DNA from: Heyndrickxia coagulans 36D1
Lineage (GTDB): Bacteria > Bacillota > Bacilli > Bacillales > Bacillaceae_C
Length of the DNA: 64,000 nucleotides
NCBI RefSeq assembly: GCF_000169195.2
Contig: NC_016023.1
Location: 2,604,001-2,668,000, forward strand
Direction of reading: 5' to 3'
Under the pieces are notes generated by a model. That model worked only from the letters and a program-made list of their open reading frames with translations, was not told where the DNA came from and did no database searches. The position numbers and the translations under genes are program-made. Below are positions 12,303-21,755 of this stretch, in pieces (within the stretch, counting starts at the first letter, position 1; each line of letters opens with the position of its first letter).

Positions 12303-12308
12303 TATAAT
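12303..12308 (+). promoter_or_regulatory. candidate -10 element of the menF operon
   Basis: TATAAT lies at 12303-12308; the best -35-like hexamer (TTGCTG at 12277-12282) is spaced poorly at 20 bp. If used, transcription would begin at about 12315, after the first in-frame ATG (12311), which supports the later menF start. Confidence 0.5.
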
Positions 12309-12400
12309 AGATGAGGTATGTTCATAAAAATGTTAAGTTTTCATATGAAAACTGTGATAGATGGCCCGGCAAAAAGCAAGAGAGGTTTGGAGGAGATCTT

Positions 12401-13753
12401 TTGGCTAATGAGGATATATTAATGAAAGAAAAAACGGCGCCGGCATTAAAACTGGTAAGCAAAGTCATAAAATGCCGCACTGCACCGGATCCGCTCCGCC
12501 TTTTTACAGCGGGTGCCGCGCGTTTTTACGGCAGCCGGTTTTTCTGGCAGGATGCCGATCGCGAAACCGTATTTGTCGGTTTTGGCCGCGTATGGTCCTG
12601 TACGGTCACAGCCTCTGACGGTTTTGCCCAAATGGAAGACGAATGGCGAAATTTGAAGGGGGCGGGCGAAGTTTATTCGGATACCGGTGAAACGGGAACA
12701 GGGCCTGTGCTTTTCGGCGGTTTTGCGTTTGACGGGACGGTTGCAAAGCAGGAATGGAAAACATTTGGCCAAGGCATTTTCCGCGTGCCGCAAATTCTTT
12801 TCACGTTTAAAAAAGATGCCGTCTTTCTTACGGTAAACGGATGCGGCGGAACAGAGAGCGTGCAGGAAGCGGAGGAAACCGCGCGAAGCCTTTTAAACGG
12901 CAGTACAGCTTTCCCTGCACTTCCGCTTTTAAAAGCTGTAAAGGAAATCGGTTCGGACGAATGGAAAAAAAGTGTCGCAACAGCCGTGGAGTTTATCCGG
13001 GAAGGGAGAATGGACAAAGTTGTCCTGGCAAGAAAACTGGAACTTGCTTTTGACGGTGTGGCGAGCCCGGATGCGGTGCTTGCGGCGCTTTCCGCCCAGC
13101 AGCATGACAGCTATTTATTTGTGCTGGAAGAAGGCAGTGAAAGTTTTATCGGGGCTTCGCCGGAAAGGCTGGTGAAAAAAACGGGCCGGCATATTTTATC
13201 GACGTGTCTTGCCGGTTCGATCAAACGCGGCCGCAATGAGGCGGAGGATTTGGAACTTGGAAAAGCGCTGCTTTCGGATCAGAAAAATTTAAGCGAGCAT
13301 GGTTTTGTCGTATCCATGATTCGGCAGGTGCTTGAACCTTTTTGCAACGGGCTGAATGTGCCGGATGCGCCTGTGTTGATGCGGATGCGCGATATCCAGC
13401 ATCTTTACACCCCGGTTACCGGGACAGTGAAGGACAAGGACACCACCCTTTTTCAATTGGTCAAAGCGCTCCATCCGACGCCAGCACTTGGCGGTATTCC
13501 GCGGCAGCCGGCCATGGAAGCAATCCGGCTTCTTGAAAAAATGGACCGCGGTTTATACGGTGCGCCGATCGGCTGGGTGGATTACAGGGGAAGCGGCGAA
13601 TTTTGCGTCGGCATCCGCTCCGGACTATTAAAGGAGGATCATGCATCCCTTTATGCCGGATGCGGTGTCGTCAAGGAATCGGAACCTGAAGAAGAATATA
13701 AAGAAACAAGCGTCAAATTTACCCCAATGCTGCGTGCTTTAGGAGGCAAATAG
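12401..13753 (+). CDS. menF: isochorismate synthase
   Basis: This 450-aa chorismate-utilising enzyme converts chorismate to isochorismate, the first committed step of menaquinone synthesis. The C-terminal two thirds form the chorismate-binding fold: KVVLARKLEL at about residue 203, SFIGASPERL near 247, THP-like ALHPTPALGG near 357 and GAPIGWVDYRG near 387. I chose TTG 12401 because GGAGGA lies 6-7 bp upstream and the candidate promoter -10 sits only 3 bp before the first in-frame ATG at 12311; ATG 12422 is an alternative. It heads menFDHBEC, and menD starts one base after its stop. GC is clearly higher than in the first 4 kb of the window. Confidence 0.93.
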   Translation: MANEDILMKEKTAPALKLVSKVIKCRTAPDPLRLFTAGAARFYGSRFFWQDADRETVFVGFGRVWSCTVTASDGFAQMEDEWRNLKGAGEVYSDTGETGTGPVLFGGFAFDGTVAKQEWKTFGQGIFRVPQILFTFKKDAVFLTVNGCGGTESVQEAEETARSLLNGSTAFPALPLLKAVKEIGSDEWKKSVATAVEFIREGRMDKVVLARKLELAFDGVASPDAVLAALSAQQHDSYLFVLEEGSESFIGASPERLVKKTGRHILSTCLAGSIKRGRNEAEDLELGKALLSDQKNLSEHGFVVSMIRQVLEPFCNGLNVPDAPVLMRMRDIQHLYTPVTGTVKDKDTTLFQLVKALHPTPALGGIPRQPAMEAIRLLEKMDRGLYGAPIGWVDYRGSGEFCVGIRSGLLKEDHASLYAGCGVVKESEPEEEYKETSVKFTPMLRALGGK

Positions 13754-13754
13754 A

Positions 13755-15500
13755 GTGGAACACCAGGAGATCATGACAACTTATTTGGCAGCTTTTATCC
13801 GGCAGTTGTCCGCGATGGGGATCCGCTATGCGGTGGTAAGCCCCGGGTCAAGGTCGACGCCGATTGCGATGTTGTTAGCGGAACATCCGGATTTTAAAAT
13901 TTACATGGATATTGATGAACGGTCAGCCGCTTTTTTTGCGCTCGGGCTTGCAAAAGAAAAACGCAAACCGGTTGTGCTTTTATGTACGTCTGGCACAGCT
14001 GCCGCCAACTATTATCCGGCGGTTGCGGAAGCCAATATTTCACGCGTGCCGCTTATTGTGCTGACGGCAGACCGGCCGCATGAACTGCGCAATGTCGGTG
14101 CCCCGCAGGCCATTGACCAGATCCGGCTGTACGGCACCCATGTCAAATGGTTTGAGGAGATGCCGCTTCCGGAAGCAGGAGAAGAAGTGCTTCAATTTGT
14201 CCGGCAGACGGCGGCCAGGGCAGTCGTGACGGCACTACAGCAGCCGGCGGGCCCCGTGCATCTTAATTTTCCGTTGCGCGAGCCGCTTGTTCCGGTTCTT
14301 AAGCCGTCTCCTTTTGCCGGCGAAGTACCGGTGCCGGCAATTGAAAATTTTTCCGGCACCCTGCAACTTTCAGAAGAAACGGTTGAAGTCGTGGCAAAAG
14401 AGATCCGGGAAAAGAACCGCGGCCTGATCATTTGCGGGCCGATTGATATTCCCGGCTTTGCGGAGGCGGTTGTGGCGCTCAGCGAAAAAACGGGTTACCC
14501 GGTGCTGGCCGATCCGCTGTCACAACTGCGAAGCGGCCGGCACGGGAAAGAAAGGATCATTGAAAATTATGATTCCTTACTAAAAGATCCGAAATGGGCC
14601 GACCGCCTTGCACCGGATGTTGTGATTCGCTTCGGTGCCATGCCCGTTTCCAAACCGCTGACCCTTTTGCTAAAAAAAGTAAAAACAGCTGCCCATTATA
14701 TCGTTGACGGCGGAAACGGCTGGCGCGATCCCGTGAAGCGGGGGACAACGGTTGTTTATTCGGATGAAATTGATTTCTGTAAAAAATTGTCAAATATAAT
14801 TGTAATGAACCCGGTTTCGGAATGGTTCACCATGTGGGAAAAATTGAATCAACAGGCGCGGCAGATTGTTACGGCTTCGCTGGAGGCGGAAGAAACCTTT
14901 GATGAAGGAAAAACGGTAACCGAACTTGCTGCTGCTTTGCCGGACGGCAGTACCCTTTTTGTCGGCAACAGCATGCCGATCCGGGATGTCGATACATTTT
15001 TTCAGGCAACAGATAAAAAGATCCGCATTCTGGCAAACCGGGGCGCGAACGGCATTGACGGCGTTGTGTCCAGTGCAGCCGGCGTGAGCGCGGGATGCGG
15101 CAAAGCCTTTTTGCTGATCGGCGACTTGTCCTTTTTCCATGATTTAAACGGGCTGCTGATGACGAAAATGCACAAGCTCAATCTTTGTGTGATTTTGATC
15201 AATAATAATGGCGGGGGCATTTTTTCTTTCCTGCCCCAGGCGGATGAACCGGAGAAATTTGAGCAGCTGTTCGGCACGCCGACGGACCTCGCGTTTGAAT
15301 ATGCGGTTAAAATGTATGGCGGGAGCTACATTCAGCCGCAAAACTGGGATCAATTCCGGGCGGCGCTTTCCGAATATAAAGGCGGGCTGCAAGTGATTGA
15401 AGTGCGGACAAACCGGGCGAAAAATGTCGAAACCCACCGGAAAATCTGGTCACAAGTTTCCCGGGAAATGGAACGTTATTTTCAAGGTGAGCAACAATGA
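13755..15500 (+). CDS. menD: SEPHCHC synthase (2-succinyl-5-enolpyruvyl-6-hydroxy-3-cyclohexene-1-carboxylate synthase)
   Basis: This 581-aa thiamine-diphosphate enzyme joins isochorismate to the succinyl-semialdehyde unit from 2-oxoglutarate. The N-terminal PYR domain has SPGSRSTPI at about 31-39 and the catalytic-glutamate region DIDERSAAFF near 55. The C-terminal PP domain carries the ThDP/Mg motif GDLSFFHDLNGL through ILINNNGGGIF at about residues 455-490. The start is GTG at 13755, preceded by AGGAGG inside the end of menF, so the two genes are coupled. Its stop overlaps the menH ATG by 4 bp. Length and order match B. subtilis. Confidence 0.96.
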   Translation: MEHQEIMTTYLAAFIRQLSAMGIRYAVVSPGSRSTPIAMLLAEHPDFKIYMDIDERSAAFFALGLAKEKRKPVVLLCTSGTAAANYYPAVAEANISRVPLIVLTADRPHELRNVGAPQAIDQIRLYGTHVKWFEEMPLPEAGEEVLQFVRQTAARAVVTALQQPAGPVHLNFPLREPLVPVLKPSPFAGEVPVPAIENFSGTLQLSEETVEVVAKEIREKNRGLIICGPIDIPGFAEAVVALSEKTGYPVLADPLSQLRSGRHGKERIIENYDSLLKDPKWADRLAPDVVIRFGAMPVSKPLTLLLKKVKTAAHYIVDGGNGWRDPVKRGTTVVYSDEIDFCKKLSNIIVMNPVSEWFTMWEKLNQQARQIVTASLEAEETFDEGKTVTELAAALPDGSTLFVGNSMPIRDVDTFFQATDKKIRILANRGANGIDGVVSSAAGVSAGCGKAFLLIGDLSFFHDLNGLLMTKMHKLNLCVILINNNGGGIFSFLPQADEPEKFEQLFGTPTDLAFEYAVKMYGGSYIQPQNWDQFRAALSEYKGGLQVIEVRTNRAKNVETHRKIWSQVSREMERYFQGEQQ

Positions 15501-16300
15501 GAATCAACGGTTTGGAATATCATGTAGAAACGGCGGGCGACGGAGAACCGTTGCTGCTGCTTCACGGTTTTACCGGAAATGGTAATACCTGGGATGATAC
15601 GGTTGCCCTGTTGCGGGACGAATTCCGCTGTATTGTGGTGGATATCATCGGCCACGGCAAAACCGAAAAACCGGATGATTCCGACCGCTATGACATTACA
15701 AAAGCCGCTGCTGATTTGCGTGCGGTGCTTCTGGCGCTTGGCATCCGGCGGGCGTCTATTCTCGGCTATTCGATGGGCGGGCGGCTGGCGCTTACGTTTG
15801 CCGTCCAGTATCCGCAAATGGTGGACAAACTTGTACTGGAAAGCGCATCTCCCGGTTTGAAAACGGAAGCGGAACGGCTGGCGCGACGAGAGCGGGATGA
15901 ACAGCTAGCGGAACGGATTTTGACCGGAGGCATGGAAGCATTTGTCAGTCATTGGGAAAATCTCCCGCTGTTTGCATCACAAAAACAGCTGCCGGCTGAA
16001 GTGCGGGGGAAAATCCGCAAACAGCGCCTTGAAAATGACCCGGCTGGTTTGGCGAACAGCCTGCGCGGCATGGGGACAGGCGCGCAGCCATCATGGTGGG
16101 GAAGACTTTCTGAACTTCATTTCCCCGTCTTACTTGCAGCGGGCGAATGGGATGCCAAGTTTTGCCGGATTGCTGGAGAGATGGAGGAGCGGCTCCCGCA
16201 TGCCAAAAAAATCATTTTTTCGCATGCCGGCCATGCAATTCATGTGGAAGATCCGAAAAAATTTGGTACAATGGTAAAGGGATTTTTAAAAAATTGTTGA
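15497..16300 (+). CDS. menH: SHCHC synthase (alpha/beta hydrolase)
   Basis: This 267-aa alpha/beta hydrolase removes pyruvate from the MenD product to give SHCHC. Visible features are the oxyanion-hole motif LLHGFTGNG (about 22-30), the nucleophile elbow GYSMGG (Ser at about 96), a late acidic residue in GEWDAKF (about 216-222) and the catalytic histidine in HAGHAIHVE near 244. The ATG overlaps the menD stop (ATGA), indicating tight translational coupling. B. subtilis calls this gene ytxM. Confidence 0.93.
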   Translation: MRINGLEYHVETAGDGEPLLLLHGFTGNGNTWDDTVALLRDEFRCIVVDIIGHGKTEKPDDSDRYDITKAAADLRAVLLALGIRRASILGYSMGGRLALTFAVQYPQMVDKLVLESASPGLKTEAERLARRERDEQLAERILTGGMEAFVSHWENLPLFASQKQLPAEVRGKIRKQRLENDPAGLANSLRGMGTGAQPSWWGRLSELHFPVLLAAGEWDAKFCRIAGEMEERLPHAKKIIFSHAGHAIHVEDPKKFGTMVKGFLKNC

Positions 16301-16339
16301 TAAATTGTCGTAAAATGTACATAAAAAGGAGGAATCATC

Positions 16340-17158
16340 ATGGCAGTTGAATGGAAAACTGAGCATGAGTATGAAGATATTTTATACGAATCCTATAACG
16401 GCATTGCCAAGATTACGATTAACCGTCCCCATGTGCGCAATGCTTTCCGGCCGGAAACGGTAACCGAGATGTATGATGCATTTTCCCGGGCGCGCGATGA
16501 CGCCAATATCGGGGTCATTATTTTAACCGGTATGGGGGAAAAGGCATTTTGTTCCGGCGGTGACCAAAAAGTGCGCGGCAATGGCGGTTATGTTGGGAGC
16601 GACAATATTCCGCGCCTGAACGTGCTTGATCTGCAGCATTTGATCCGTGTGATCCCGAAACCGGTTATCGCCATGGTAGCAGGCTATGCGATCGGCGGTG
16701 GGAATGTGCTGCAAGTGGTTTGTGACTTGACGATTGCGGCCGACAATGCCATTTTCGGCCAGACCGGTCCAAAAGTTGGCAGCTTCGACGGCGGTTATGG
16801 CGCAGGCTATCTTGCAAGGATCGTCGGTCATAAAAAAGCGCGTGAAATCTGGTATCTGTGCCGCCAGTACAATGCGCAGGAAGCGTTGGAAATGGGGCTT
16901 GTCAACGCAGTCGTGCCGTATGAAAAACTGGAAGAAGAAACGATCAAATGGGCGGAGGAAATTCTTGAGAAAAGCCCAATGGCGATCCGTTTCCTGAAAG
17001 CCGCGTTTAATGCTGATACGGACGGGCTTGCCGGCCTCCAGCAATTTGCAGGCGATGCAACCCTTTTGTATTACACAACGGACGAAGCAAAAGAAGGCCG
17101 CGATGCATTCAAGGAAAAACGCAAACCGGACTTCGGTCAATTCCCGCGTTTCCCGTGA
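16340..17158 (+). CDS. menB: 1,4-dihydroxy-2-naphthoyl-CoA synthase
   Basis: This 272-aa crotonase-fold enzyme closes the second ring by a Claisen-type reaction on o-succinylbenzoyl-CoA. It shows the oxyanion-hole segment [17 protein letters not shown] (about residues 72-88) and [15 protein letters not shown], followed by the MenB-specific [15 protein letters not shown] near 140. AAGGAGGAATCATC precedes the ATG. It is followed by a 577-bp gap holding a 52-bp tandem hairpin array, which separates it from menE within what is otherwise a compact operon. Confidence 0.96.
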   Translation: MAVEWKTEHEYEDILYESYNGIAKITINRPHVRNAFRPETVTEMYDAFSRARDDANIGVIILTGMGEKAFCSGGDQKVRGNGGYVGSDNIPRLNVLDLQHLIRVIPKPVIAMVAGYAIGGGNVLQVVCDLTIAADNAIFGQTGPKVGSFDGGYGAGYLARIVGHKKAREIWYLCRQYNAQEALEMGLVNAVVPYEKLEEETIKWAEEILEKSPMAIRFLKAAFNADTDGLAGLQQFAGDATLLYYTTDEAKEGRDAFKEKRKPDFGQFPRFP

Positions 17159-17228
17159 TTGGAAAATGGGCTGTCTCAACTGAGGCAGCCTGAATTTTTT
17201 CACGGGGAAATTTTTGCTATGTGGTCCA

Positions 17229-17665
17229 TGATTCAAAAAGGCAATTCTGCAAGTGGCTGAGATGTTCCTTAGCGTGGTTCAAAAAGACGTTTTGACTAAT
17301 GACAAAGTGCAAATTGTCCTTTAGAGAGGTTCAAAAGGACAATTTAGGGAAAGCCGAAGAGCAAATTGTCTTTTACAGGGATTCAAAAGGACATTTCGGC
17401 AACTGACAAAGGTCAAATTGTCTTTTAGCGTGTTCCAAAAGGACAATTCAGGGAGAGACAAAAAGCAAAATGTCCTTTAGAAGGGTTCAAAAGGACAATT
17501 CAGGTAGAAACGAAGCGTAAACTGTCCTTTACAGGGATTCAAAAGGACATTTCAGGGAGAAACAAAGCACAAATTGTCCTTTAAAGAGGTTCAAAAGGAC
17601 AATTCCGCAAGTAAAGAAGCCCGTAATGTCCTTTAAGGCGCTTTTAAAAGACGATTTTGCATTGG
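17229..17665. repeat. 52-bp tandem hairpin array A (menB-menE gap)
   Basis: About eight units carry the inverted pair ATTGTCCTTT / AAAAGGACAATT around an 8-11 bp loop, then an 18-20 bp purine-rich linker. The AAAAGGAC (or AAAAGAC) cores lie at about 17281, 17333, 17385, 17437, 17489, 17541, 17593 and 17646, an interval of 52 bp throughout with one 53. Units differ by substitutions, not indels. The array occupies most of 17159-17735. Confidence 0.9.
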
Positions 17666-17735
17666 ACAGGGATAACCTGTCCTGTTGAAAAAGCAAAAGT
17701 GGCATGTCCAAAATAGATTTTTACCAGGTGATGTT

Positions 17736-19190
17736 ATGCTACCCAATTTTTTAAAACAGCGCGCGTATTTAACGCCGAACCGGATTGCGCTCATCAGTCA
17801 AGGTACAAGCCTGACGTTTGCCGGGCTGTACGAAAAGGCGAAAGAAACGGCACGGAAGCTGTCCGGCTGCGGCATGCAGGCGGAAGATACGGCAGCGGTC
17901 CTTTTAAACAGCCGCGCGGAAACGGTGGTCATTCTCCATGCGCTGCAGCAGCTCCGTGTCCGCACCCTTTTTCTTAACCACCGTTTAACACCGGCGGAAA
18001 TGCAGTACCAGCTCACCGACAGCGGGGCGAAATGGCTGATTACAGAAAAATCGTTCCGGGAAAAAGCAGAAGTGTTAAACGAAACAGCAACAGTGATCCA
18101 AAGCGAAGCGCTTGACGGTTTGCCGGCTGCAGGATACGAAGAACGTGTGGAGTTTGGACTCGAGGATGTTTGCTCGATCATGTACACATCGGGCACAACC
18201 GGCAAACCAAAAGGCGTCCTGCAAACATACGGCAACCACTGGTGGAGCGCCGCCGGTTCTGCGCTCAATCTCGGCGTGCGGGAAGACGATACGTGGCTGT
18301 GCGCAGTGCCGCTTTTTCATATCAGCGGTTTTTCGATCCTGATGCGCTCTGTTTTTTATGGTATGACGGTTTATTTAATGGAAAAATTCGATGAAAAAGA
18401 GACGGCCAAACTGCTGAAGTCCGGCCGCATTACAACGATGTCGGTTGTGACCAACATGCTGCAGCGTTTGCTTCGTGAACTCGGGCAAGAGCGCCTTCAT
18501 CCGAACTTCCGCTGTCTCCTGCTCGGCGGGGGGCCGGCGCCGCGCCCGCTGCTTGAAGCGTGTGCTGAAAAGAATATCCCGGTTTTCCAGTCATACGGCA
18601 TGACCGAAACGGCTTCGCAAACCGTGACGCTTGCGCCTGAAGACAGCCTGCGAAAAATCGGGTCAGCGGGGAAACCGTTATTCCCAGCGCAAATCCGGAT
18701 CGTTTCCGATGGCAAAGTGTGCGGTCCGTTTGAGCACGGAGAAATTGCGGTAAAAGGTCCGAACGTGACAATCGGTTATCTGAACCGCCCGGATGCAAAC
18801 CAGAAAAGTTTCCGGGACGGCTGGTTTTTCACCGGCGATATTGGTTATCTGGATGATGAAGGCTTTTTATACGTACTGGACCGGCGCTCCGATCTGATCA
18901 TCTCCGGCGGCGAAAATATTTATCCCGCTGAAATTGAAGAGGTGCTCCTTGCCCATCCGGATATTCTTGAAGCCGGGGTTATCGGCGTGGAGGATGAGAA
19001 ATGGGGCCAGGTGCCGGCTGCGTTTATTGTCACAAAAAGGGCAGTCCAGGAAAGGGAGCTGCAGGCTTTTTGCGAAACGCGGCTCGCAAAATTTAAAATC
19101 CCGAAAAAAGTGTATGCCGTTCCCGCGCTGCCGCGGAATGCATCGAATAAGTTGGTGCGCAGGAAACTGCTGGAGCTGCTGCCGTCATGA
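17736..19190 (+). CDS. menE: o-succinylbenzoate--CoA ligase
   Basis: This 484-aa ANL-superfamily adenylate-forming enzyme activates o-succinylbenzoate with CoA. The P-loop-like motif YTSGTTGKPKG lies near residue 152, the SYGMTETAS motif near 290, and the hinge segment TGDIGYLDDEGFLYVLDR near 365, with a C-terminal lysine in the SNKLVRRKL region. I chose ATG 17736, which follows AGGTGATGTT; an in-frame TTG at 17685 would add 17 residues reaching into the edge of the repeat array and not typical of MenE. The stop overlaps the menC ATG by 4 bp. Confidence 0.94.
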   Translation: MLPNFLKQRAYLTPNRIALISQGTSLTFAGLYEKAKETARKLSGCGMQAEDTAAVLLNSRAETVVILHALQQLRVRTLFLNHRLTPAEMQYQLTDSGAKWLITEKSFREKAEVLNETATVIQSEALDGLPAAGYEERVEFGLEDVCSIMYTSGTTGKPKGVLQTYGNHWWSAAGSALNLGVREDDTWLCAVPLFHISGFSILMRSVFYGMTVYLMEKFDEKETAKLLKSGRITTMSVVTNMLQRLLRELGQERLHPNFRCLLLGGGPAPRPLLEACAEKNIPVFQSYGMTETASQTVTLAPEDSLRKIGSAGKPLFPAQIRIVSDGKVCGPFEHGEIAVKGPNVTIGYLNRPDANQKSFRDGWFFTGDIGYLDDEGFLYVLDRRSDLIISGGENIYPAEIEEVLLAHPDILEAGVIGVEDEKWGQVPAAFIVTKRAVQERELQAFCETRLAKFKIPKKVYAVPALPRNASNKLVRRKLLELLPS

Positions 19191-20290
19191 TCGGGATTGA
19201 AAAAGTAACGCTTTCTGTGATCAAAATGCCGCTTAAGTCTCCATTTGAAAATGCGCTCGAAAAAGTAACGGAGCGGGAAGCGATCCTGCTTGAGGTGACA
19301 GACAATGACGGGGTGACCGGTTTCGGGGAAGCTGTTGCATTTTCAACCCCCTGGTATACAGAAGAGACGGTGCAGACATGCTTTCACATGCTGAAAGATG
19401 TACTCGTCCCGCTTCTTCGGGAAAAGCCGGTTGCACACCCAAAAGAAGTGAGCGGCCGGTTCCAATCCGTCCGGCGCAATCATATGGCAAAAGCAGCAAT
19501 CGAAACGGCTATATGGGATTTGTATGCGAAAAAAAAGCAAAAGCCGCTTTGGCAGTTAATCGGGGGTGCGCGGGACTATGTAGATGCCGGCGTTGCGGTC
19601 GGCAGCCATGATACAGCGGAAGCGCTCCGGCAAATCGCGGCATTTGTTGATGAAGGTTATAAAAGGGTGAAAGTCAAAATCAAGCCCGGCCATGATGAAG
19701 CGTTTATCCGCGAAATCCGGCATGCATTTCCTGATCTCGCGCTAATGGCAGATGCGAACTCCGCTTACACGCTGGCGGACGCGCCGGATTTGAAAAGGCT
19801 CGACCGGTACGGGCTCCTGATGATTGAACAGCCGCTTGCCGCCGATGATATTGTGGAGCACGCGGCATTGCAAAAGCAGCTGGAGACGCCGGTTTGTCTG
19901 GATGAAAGCATCGTAACATACCATGATGCGGAAAGCGCGCTCCGGCTCGGCAGCTTCCGGGTGCTCAATATTAAAATTGGGCGGGTCGGCGGGCTTTATC
20001 CGGCGATCCGGCTGCATGACCTTTGTGCTTCCCGTGGCATTCCGGTCTGGTGCGGCGGCATGATCGAATTTGGCGTATCGCGCGCCTTTAACCTCGCGCT
20101 CGCCTCTTTGCCGGGCTTTACGATTCCGGGCGATATTTCTTCATCCAGCCGGTTCTGGGAAAAAGATATTATTGAGCCGGAAATCACGGTAGAAAACGGC
20201 CAAATCCGCCTGCCGGACAGACCGGGAACCGGGTTTGAGATCGACCGCGCCTATGTGGAAAAAACCCGGACATATACCGAAACGATATGA
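19187..20290 (+). CDS. menC: o-succinylbenzoate synthase
   Basis: This 367-aa enolase-superfamily enzyme dehydrates SHCHC to o-succinylbenzoate. The catalytic lysine pair region is KRVKVKIKPG near residue 160, metal ligands are in MADANSAYT (about 188), MIEQPL (about 213) and LDESIV (about 238), and the second lysine is in LNIKIGRVGG near 263. The ATG overlaps the menE stop. It is the last gene of menFDHBEC and is followed at once by a hairpin terminator. This is the NSAR/OSBS subfamily common in Bacillus, so racemase side activity is possible. Confidence 0.94.
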   Translation: MIGIEKVTLSVIKMPLKSPFENALEKVTEREAILLEVTDNDGVTGFGEAVAFSTPWYTEETVQTCFHMLKDVLVPLLREKPVAHPKEVSGRFQSVRRNHMAKAAIETAIWDLYAKKKQKPLWQLIGGARDYVDAGVAVGSHDTAEALRQIAAFVDEGYKRVKVKIKPGHDEAFIREIRHAFPDLALMADANSAYTLADAPDLKRLDRYGLLMIEQPLAADDIVEHAALQKQLETPVCLDESIVTYHDAESALRLGSFRVLNIKIGRVGGLYPAIRLHDLCASRGIPVWCGGMIEFGVSRAFNLALASLPGFTIPGDISSSSRFWEKDIIEPEITVENGQIRLPDRPGTGFEIDRAYVEKTRTYTETI

Positions 20291-20320
20291 AAAAACTGCC
20301 GCACAAGACGGCAGTTTTTT
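20290..20320 (+). terminator. terminator of the men operon
   Basis: The arms AAAAAACTGCC and GGCAGTTTTTT flank a 9-base loop directly after the menC stop. Confidence 0.92.
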
Positions 20321-20645
20321 CATGAAAACATCGAATCAAATGTCTTATAAGTGAAATCCCGCTCGAGTTTCGATTTTACATATGAAATCGATCTTCACGC
20401 CGGGACAAACGATGTTTTTTGTGAAATCCCGCTTGATTTTTTCATAAAACATGGATTTTAGTTTTCACACCTGGACAATCGATGTTTTTTCGTGAAAACA
20501 TCGATTCAAACGTCACTTGAGTTTCGATTTCACAAATGAAATTATCCTACACGGCTGACGCTCGAGGCTTTTTTTCATTCAAATGTTTTATAAATGGAAT
20601 GACCCTTCACGCCAATTTTCATGAAAACATCGATTCAAACGTTTT
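20321..20645. repeat. irregular inverted-repeat array B
   Basis: Copies of TGAAAACATCGATTCAAACG (20323, 20493, 20622) and of its partner ATCGATGTTTTTTCGTG alternate with GTGAAATCCCGCT and TTTCGATTTTAC segments. Neighbouring copies can pair (ATCGATGTTTT against AAAACATCGAT). The last copy contains the final codons and stop of the DUF1540 gene. Spacing is irregular (about 70-170 bp). Confidence 0.75.
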
Positions 20646-20777
20646 ACAATCGGTTTCCCGCTGGTTTTCAGCCTGGGTTCCTGTATGGCTCACGATGTAA
20701 ATTTCTTCGGCAGAACAAAGATTGCCTTCCTCCCAGAACACACAGTTCCTGACTTCGCATAACACATCTTTTGCCAT
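20619..20777 (-). CDS. DUF1540-domain small Cys-rich protein
   Basis: This 52-aa protein starts at ATG 20777 (GGAGGGTGTCCGG upstream) and matches the DUF1540 pattern: CEVRNCVFWEEGNLCSAEEI, later ETDCKTF, giving four cysteines that could bind a metal. The family is common in spore-forming Firmicutes and of uncertain function. It lies directly downstream of the zinc-binding lipoprotein gene on the same strand, only 60 bp away, and could be co-transcribed with it, which would fit a metal link, but that is inference. Its last nine residues (KTFESMFS and stop) are encoded by a unit of the adjoining repeat array. Confidence 0.75.
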   Translation of the reverse strand: MAKDVLCEVRNCVFWEEGNLCSAEEIYIVSHTGTQAENQRETDCKTFESMFS

Positions 20778-20838
20778 CCGGACACCCTCCCTTAAAACAT
20801 GTCGTACGTTTCTAGTTTTTGCAGCGTGCGGCAAACCA

Positions 20839-21729
20839 TTACTGTAAAGCTTTTTCCAATGCTTTTAAATTGTCGTCCATCAAAGTAAAGTAATCTTTAT
20901 GCGCTTTGATTTCTGCGTTCGTTCGGACGCCAAGATGGTGGATGTAAACCGCTTTTGTATTCGTTTCCTGTTGGACCACTTTCGCAATTTTGGAAGGCAC
21001 ATTTTTTTCAAATACGATGTAGGAAATATGGTCTTGTTTTACTTTCTGGATGATGTTTTCCAACTGTTTTTGCGACGGTTCATCCGAAGTGGAGAGCCCA
21101 GCAATCGGAATTTGTTTGATGCCATATCGTTTTACCCAGTAGCCGTATGCCGCATGGGAAACGACAAGTTCTTTGTTGTCCGACTTTTCAACTGCCTGTT
21201 TGTATGCCGCATTGACTTGATCCAGTTTCTTTGCGAGTTGTGCGTAATTTTTCTTGAAATACGTTTTTTGCTTCGGCATTTTTTTCGAAAGTTGTGTTGT
21301 AATCATGCCGGCCATTTGCTTGACGTAAATTGGGTCGAGCCAGACATGCGGATCGGCCTTCGTACTTGTTTTATCCGGAACAGGAAGCCGGTCCCCGAGC
21401 GCCATCATTTTCACATTCTGGCCTTCGAGCACTTGTTTCGCCTTATTCGCAAAGCCTTCAAGCCCGAGCCCGATGTAAAAGAAAAAGTCGGAATCGGCGA
21501 GCTTCAGGATATCTTTCTGTGACGGTTCGTATGTATGTTCATCCGTGCCCGGCGGATAAATCGTTTTAACCGACACATACTTCCCGCCGATTTGCTGTGT
21601 AACGTATTCCAGTGGATAGACGGTGGTATAGACCGAAATTTTATGATCCTGCTTGCTTTCCTGTTTGTTTGCACATGCCGTAACAAATAGCATGGTAAAA
21701 GCGAGCAGTACGGGAAAAAGTTTTTTCAA
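20839..21729 (-). CDS. znuA: zinc ABC transporter substrate-binding lipoprotein
   Basis: This 296-aa cluster A-I binding protein delivers Zn(II) to an ABC importer. The signal peptide ends at the lipobox VTAC with Cys at about residue 19. Typical metal-site context is seen: the histidine in DEHTYEPSQKD (about 65), the histidine in ADPHVWLDP (about 130), SHAAYGYW (about 195), and a late glutamate/aspartate region. The His-rich acidic loop of many ZnuA proteins is short here. A perfect Zur operator lies 26 bp upstream of the start. No ABC ATPase or permease gene is adjacent, so the rest of the transporter must be elsewhere. B. subtilis calls the equivalent adcA/znuA. Confidence 0.9.
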   Translation of the reverse strand: MKKLFPVLLAFTMLFVTACANKQESKQDHKISVYTTVYPLEYVTQQIGGKYVSVKTIYPPGTDEHTYEPSQKDILKLADSDFFFYIGLGLEGFANKAKQVLEGQNVKMMALGDRLPVPDKTSTKADPHVWLDPIYVKQMAGMITTQLSKKMPKQKTYFKKNYAQLAKKLDQVNAAYKQAVEKSDNKELVVSHAAYGYWVKRYGIKQIPIAGLSTSDEPSQKQLENIIQKVKQDHISYIVFEKNVPSKIAKVVQQETNTKAVYIHHLGVRTNAEIKAHKDYFTLMDDNLKALEKALQ

Positions 21730-21755
21730 AGCGGACGATTCCTTTCTTTTTTAAT

